This document shows positions 59,590 through 64,000 of a DNA stretch of 64,000 nucleotides, piece by piece. The stretch's first letter is position 1. Every line of letters starts with the position of its first letter. Origin of the DNA: Pseudopithomyces maydicus (taxonomy: Eukaryota; Ascomycota; Dothideomycetes; Pleosporales; Didymosphaeriaceae); the NCBI GenBank assembly GCA_026873275.1, contig JANTUC010000011.1:124001-188000 (forward strand), given 5' to 3'. The notes under the pieces were generated by a model. It was not told where the DNA came from. It saw nothing but the letters and a program-made list of their open reading frames with translations, and searched no databases. A program made the translations under genes and the position numbers.

Positions 59590-60298
59590 TAGGAGGTAGC
59601 TTCAAGCACTTATATGCCAGTGAACACTAAGTTTGATCGGGTCAGTTCGCGAGCGTTTGCGTTGATTAGTAGCACAATGCTACATAGTGAGAGGAGAGAG
59701 CTTAGGCATCGTGAAAATTGCCAGGTCTCAGACATTGTACACCGACATTGTCTTTGTGAACGAAATTTTGTCGTAGCCTGAAGCATATGCCAATAACGAG
59801 TCCTAGTCATTACTTACCTGTTCTGGGCATCTGGTGAAAGTCGTTGAACTAAATGTCTTGGCGAGTAGACCGCACTTCGTAGAAAGAACTATGATCCACG
59901 CGTGGATACTGTATATGAAAGAGACTCGGTGGTCTACAGTTGAAATAGAGAAGCGTAAGGTTTAAGAAAGGCGCTTGAATCACTTCTATCCAAAATTATG
60001 TGTATGTCTGCTGATAACAAGAAAGGTGTAGATTTAGTACAATCTGGAGCTATGAAAGCTATAGAGTGAAAGTGTTAGATGAAAACCATCAAAACCATTA
60101 AATAACTTTTGGAGAGTTGCTCTCGTAATAACGAGTGACTCGATGCATCATGGTTCATAGACAAACAAGTGAGGACAAATTCCGCACTTCAAAATTGCTG
60201 CTATGAGAAGCAGCTACACATGTCGTCCACCTTGTTCCGGCTTTCCAGCCCACTTCGCAGATCCATCTGGACCGACTGCTCAGCCACCGCGTCCCCAT
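59590..60298. other. Intergenic, no gene seen
   Basis: 700 AT-leaning bases holding the presumed promoter of the metallopeptidase-like gene. No repeat or RNA recognised. Confidence 0.45.
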
Positions 60299-61193
60299 TC
60301 ACGAGTCGTTGGCCTCGCATCTGCTCGAAGCCACACTTGCCTTTCGGCGTCGACGTCCTGCATTTCATCCTTACGTTAATCAATGTAACAAGTCACTTGT
60401 TATATTTAAAAACATACCCATAATGAATCCTCTCTTTGGTGCGGTGCTCAGATTGATGTCCTCGCTCTCGTTGAGGCGGTGATAACCACACACTTTGCAC
60501 CTGATTTCACTCCTTGACAGCGAAGCAGGGCAGTCGATCTCTTTCTCTGGATTCTTTGGGTCCACTCGTTTTCCTCGGCAAGGCTGCTGTGAGGTGAGCT
60601 TGATTGTCCTCTTCGTTGCATGATCGAAATATGTCTCTTCCGATCTTTCCTTGACATCTCCATTTGGATCTGGCTCCAATATGCAGTAGCCACCTTCCTT
60701 TATCTTGGCAATAGTTCTGGGGTCAATCTCCTCGTCTTTGATGAACAGATCGTGACCGGCGTCGTACTCAATCCTGTCACAGCGGTCTTTCATTCTTTTC
60801 AAATTTTTTTGGCTCGCTTCTCGATCCTTGCGTTGCGCTCCCGCTCTTCTTTCCTTGACAGCACGGGGTCCTCTATCTTTGCGAGAGTTGCCTCATCTGC
60901 CTCATCTTCCCAAGAACTGTCGCCGCCATCCTCCTCTCCCTCGCTGAAAGTTGTGGCCTCGTATTCCTCCTGTTCGCTCTCTGTCATCTCGATGGGCTCC
61001 TCTGGTTCGTATTCGGAGTCAAGGTCAATGCCATTCTCTTTTGCGAATCGCTTCTGATATGCGGGTTAAACGTGTGACTCGTTACGAGACATGTACTCAC
61101 GGTTATCTCATCGGCTTCCGAAAGCAAATCCTGCATTGTCTGTGCTGCTTTTGAAATCTTCTGCCTCTTTGGAGGCTTTTGCGATCCAGACAT
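60299..61193 (-). CDS. Conserved-looking acidic/Lys-rich protein, unknown, one apparent frame break
   Basis: Exons 61193-61101, 61053-60418 and 60357-60299 give about 262 residues once one base is added. The start MSGSQKPPKRQKI was chosen; an upstream ATG at 61300 would need another frame change. The protein has a basic N-terminus, a Glu/Asp/Ser-rich middle (EEDGGDSSWEDEADEA), a charged helix (RKEERERNARIEKRAKK) and a C-terminal part with CPASLSRSEIRCKVCGYH that could bind zinc, ending RRRRKASVASS. The frame breaks at the T run 60804-60810 (A run on the coding strand); one extra base makes the whole model phase-consistent. Not recognised. Composition suggests a nuclear protein. Confidence 0.55.
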
Positions 61194-61300
61194 TGGAGCG
61201 ACACCACCGTCGCTACCGAAGCCAAAGATTCCGCGCTTTTCAACTGTCAACACCTTCCGCCTAATGGAAATGGGTACAATACCTTTTTGCTCGGCGGCAT

Positions 61301-62691
61301 TGTTGTTTCCGGGTTCAGGGTGAGGATCCAGGGTGTGAATTCAGGATTCTTGCGTTGGGGTTGAGGAAGAAGAGAGCAAAAGATATAGTAGATGTGAGCA
61401 GTTGGGCGGTCGGTCAGGTAAGAGATATCTGTAGAGCTGCCGAAGTGAGAGCGTCTGCAAGGTGAGAGAAACAAGCGCCTATTACCTACAGCGCTTGAAG
61501 GGTGACACAAAAAGCCCCTACGAAGTTGACGTCCTACCACATCGCCTTCTCCGTACTCGATGTCTCCAAAATTGGCTTCTAGGATTTCCACTCCAAAGAC
61601 CAACACAGTAACAATGTTACCTCGTCGATCTAGAAGATTTCTCGACTTGAATTTGATGAGAGGACCGTATGTGAAAACTTGAAAATTTTTCAATATAGGC
61701 GAAAAATGCAGAGCAATAATTCCTTCATTCCAGCATTAAATTAAAAGGGGTATGAGTATAGAAGCTCCCTAGGATGTCTCTGATGTGGTCTGAGTGCTGG
61801 AAAAAGGACCACAGTGATTAATCCATGATATTGGGTTGTCTGCTTACCTCTTTCTAGCTGAGAGCAGGCTGCTTTAAAACTTTGGTGAAGAGGCAATGAA
61901 CAATATAGAAGTTGATGAAATTATTCAATGCACAGAATAAACAAATTATGGGATCATGAATAATATCACATAAGACAACCTTTTGAATTGAACAATAAAG
62001 AGAGTACTGAACAGACTCAAAACGTCTCCTTTGCGTTGTCTAATCAAAATATTCAAAATTGAAAAGAAAGGTTAGAAATAGGTTATAGGACAAAGATAAA
62101 TGTTATAGGGCGTAGACAAATGTCCTGAGCGTGATCGATTATAAAGCCAAAACGAAAATTGTCATATCGCATTAACGGCAGGGGGTAGGCTACTTAATCC
62201 GCGCGGTTTCTTTGACTCTGCATTGACGAATAGCCAATATAAACATGGATGGAGAACCAGATTGATTGCCAGAGTTAAATCTGGGGAGTACTAGAGGTAA
62301 CCGAAGTGCTACTAGAATCATCGGCCGACATAAACACAGTGGATGGAGAAAGTTGGAGTGCCATGTGCGCTGCACATTGTGGCCTCCTGGAACTTAGGGG
62401 CGTCCTTGTGAGATTCGATCCATTGAGGGGAAATGTTCTGCATTCGAACGCGCTCACCAGCCATGGCGAATCTGCATTCGGTCTAGTTTTAGCAGCTGAA
62501 GCCATATGATGCAAGCTTATTGGACCTTCTGCAAGAACAATCCGGATTATGTACTTGATGGATGTCGGAATAACCCTTGACCGAATTACCGAACATGCGG
62601 GGTTGTAATACACCACATTCGAAACCGAAGAAGACAGCGACTCCGTTCGCATTGTTCACCTTGCGTTCACACTTTGCACCTTGTGATCATT
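61301..62691. other. AT-rich intergenic with possible ankyrin relic
   Basis: 61.7-62.2 kb is AT-rich and empty. At 62306-62509 (+) the frame reads LLESSADINTVDGESWSA, reminiscent of one ankyrin repeat, but it soon loses the pattern. I treat it as a possible relic only. Confidence 0.35.
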
Positions 62692-63490
62692 ATGAGCAGC
62701 AATCAGTATGCCGCGCATTTTGTCCCCCTAGAGTCCAACCCAGAAATCTTTAACTTCCTTTTAGACGGCCTGGGAGCGTCGTCAAATCTTAGGTTCAGAG
62801 AGGTTTACACGCTTGATGAAACCGATCAACTTCCCCATCCGGCGCTAGCACTTATTCTTATCTTTCCGACCTCTACAACATACGAGAGACATAAGGCGGT
62901 AGAAGAGGCCACCATACACGAAAATACGCATGATGACGGTGAGATTGTGTGGTTCAAACAGACAATCAATAACGCGTGTGGCCTTTACGCCATTCTCCAC
63001 GCCATATGCAATAGCGATGGAAAGCAGTTCATTGGTAAGCTAAATTTCATGTGCTACATAACTACAGAACTAAGTCTTAGTAGAACGGGAGTCATTCCTA
63101 TCAACATTAATTCATACTGAACCACAGCACCGTACAAGCGTATTGGAGGGCTCTGAAGAGCTCAAATCCCTGTACGCAGAGGCCGCCAAAAGAGGGACCA
63201 CAGAAGCTCCAAATCCGGAAGAAGAGGTCGATTTTCACTACGTTTGCTTCGCAAAACCCAGTACATCTTCATTTATCTACGAGCTGGATGGCGATAGAAA
63301 AAGTCCAATAGCCAGAGGCAAACCAATTTCGCCTGAGCACGATATGTTGACTGGTGCTGGTTTACAGATCTTAAAAGCTGCCATTGACCGAGAAAACGAT
63401 CTGGATGGACATTTCTCTCTAATGGCTTTGACGCTCACTGAAAATATAGGTACGCATAATTTTGGCCCTTCAGACACATGCGATTCGTGA
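62692..63490 (+). CDS. Ubiquitin C-terminal hydrolase (peptidase C12, UCH-L type)
   Basis: Exon 1 62692-63034, intron 63035-63080, exon 2 from 63081, giving about 250 residues. The acceptor at 63079-63080 was chosen because it restores in-frame sequence with LEGSEELK that a later acceptor would lose; CTAAG 63070-63074 is an alternative acceptor that adds two residues. It begins HFVPLESNPEIFNFLLDGLG, as in UCH enzymes. Catalytic residues: Gln and Cys in KQTINNACGLYAILHA, His in VDFHYVCF, Asp in YELDGDRKSPI. The enzyme removes small adducts from ubiquitin's C-terminus. The 3' end is uncertain: a GTACGC donor after LTENI may start another intron, but reading through to the stop at 63490 gives a normal length. 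Confidence 0.85.
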
Positions 63491-64000
63491 TTGCGGTATG
63501 TCTGGGGAGGTTAGGATGAGAAATGGGATGGCTCATTGAAAAAAAAAACCATCTATATGCACACGAATAGCACATTGGAATGGAAAAGATGATTTCGTTC
63601 AGTATATATGTTCATGACGAGTAACATTGGATGGTCTCATCGTGACCATGCCTTGATAATCCTTGGAAACAAAGTCTTCTAATTTTATATAAACGTTAAC
63701 AGAGTCGAAGCAGTTTGATATTAACCGGTTGGCAAATCATATCCTCCGAAATGAAGGCCTTAGCTTGGGAGAGTTGAGATGTCAACCCTGAAGCCCAGAG
63801 GAAATTTGAATTATGCACACGAAGAGATACGTGGTTTCTGGTGGTACGAAGATAGGTTGTATCATACTTCTGAGCAATGTCCTAAGTAGAAACTCCCAGC
63901 AAGGCCCCCTCATCGCAGCAGGTGCATCAGACCACCAGCTTCAGCTACCAACAGAACAGACAAGCGCCTACCTAGGTCATAACTTTATTAGAGGGCAGCT
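63491..64000. other. Window end, no gene seen
   Basis: Contains a run of ten A at 63538-63548 and AT-rich DNA. Nothing coding is recognised. Confidence 0.45.

Noticed and set aside
62306..62509. Ankyrin-repeat gene
   Set aside because: Only about one repeat's worth of similarity (LLESSADINTVDG); no further repeats or exons, so at most a relic.
63035..63127. Frame break in the ubiquitin hydrolase gene
   Set aside because: Choosing the acceptor at 63080 instead of 63127 restores phase and adds family-consistent sequence, so no break is needed.

Overview
The window is nuclear DNA of a filamentous ascomycete (Pezizomycotina). Evidence: nearly all genes have GT-AG introns of about 45-60 nt, there is an XlnR-type xylanase regulator, an AA9 lytic polysaccharide monooxygenase, a PTH11-like fungal receptor, a UstYa-type (DUF3328) oxidase and an intron-bearing tRNA-Leu. 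No species is assigned.

Layout. 1-9.9 kb looks like an accessory or secondary-metabolism block: secreted laccase (+), CYP52-like P450 (-), PTH11-like seven-helix receptor (-), a 59-residue three-exon secreted peptide (-) with a TATA box, and a complete five-exon UstYa-family oxidase (+) divergent from it. I consider this a candidate undescribed cluster, possibly a ribosomal-peptide (RiPP) system. 10.6-22.8 kb is ordinary: a DUF4385-like protein, a PMC1-type Ca2+-ATPase, a Zn2Cys6 regulator, an SMI1/KNR4 protein and a cytochrome b2-like FMN dehydrogenase. A tRNA-Leu(AAG) sits at 23.2 kb. 23.3-35.9 kb holds no recognisable gene and is dominated at 30.8-35.6 kb by microsatellites. 35.9-39.2 kb is the XlnR orthologue, with 4 kb of empty upstream DNA. 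43.3-50.6 kb carries an aldehyde dehydrogenase, a small CRIB-like protein, ribose-5-phosphate isomerase and, divergent from it, the NEDD8-activating enzyme regulatory subunit. 51.7-56.2 kb carries two secreted proteins (AA9 LPMO and a GPI-type double PAN-like protein). 56-64 kb has AT-rich, RIP-like DNA, an HExxH metallopeptidase-like protein, an unknown acidic protein and a ubiquitin C-terminal hydrolase.

One cross-cutting observation matters to any user of this sequence. At least eight otherwise coherent gene models, including housekeeping genes, need exactly one extra base, most often in a G, C or A/T run of 5-7. This points to homopolymer under-calling in the assembly rather than many pseudogenes. 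Coordinates of affected genes are given as the full span of the restored reading, and the break position is described without writing out a corrected sequence.
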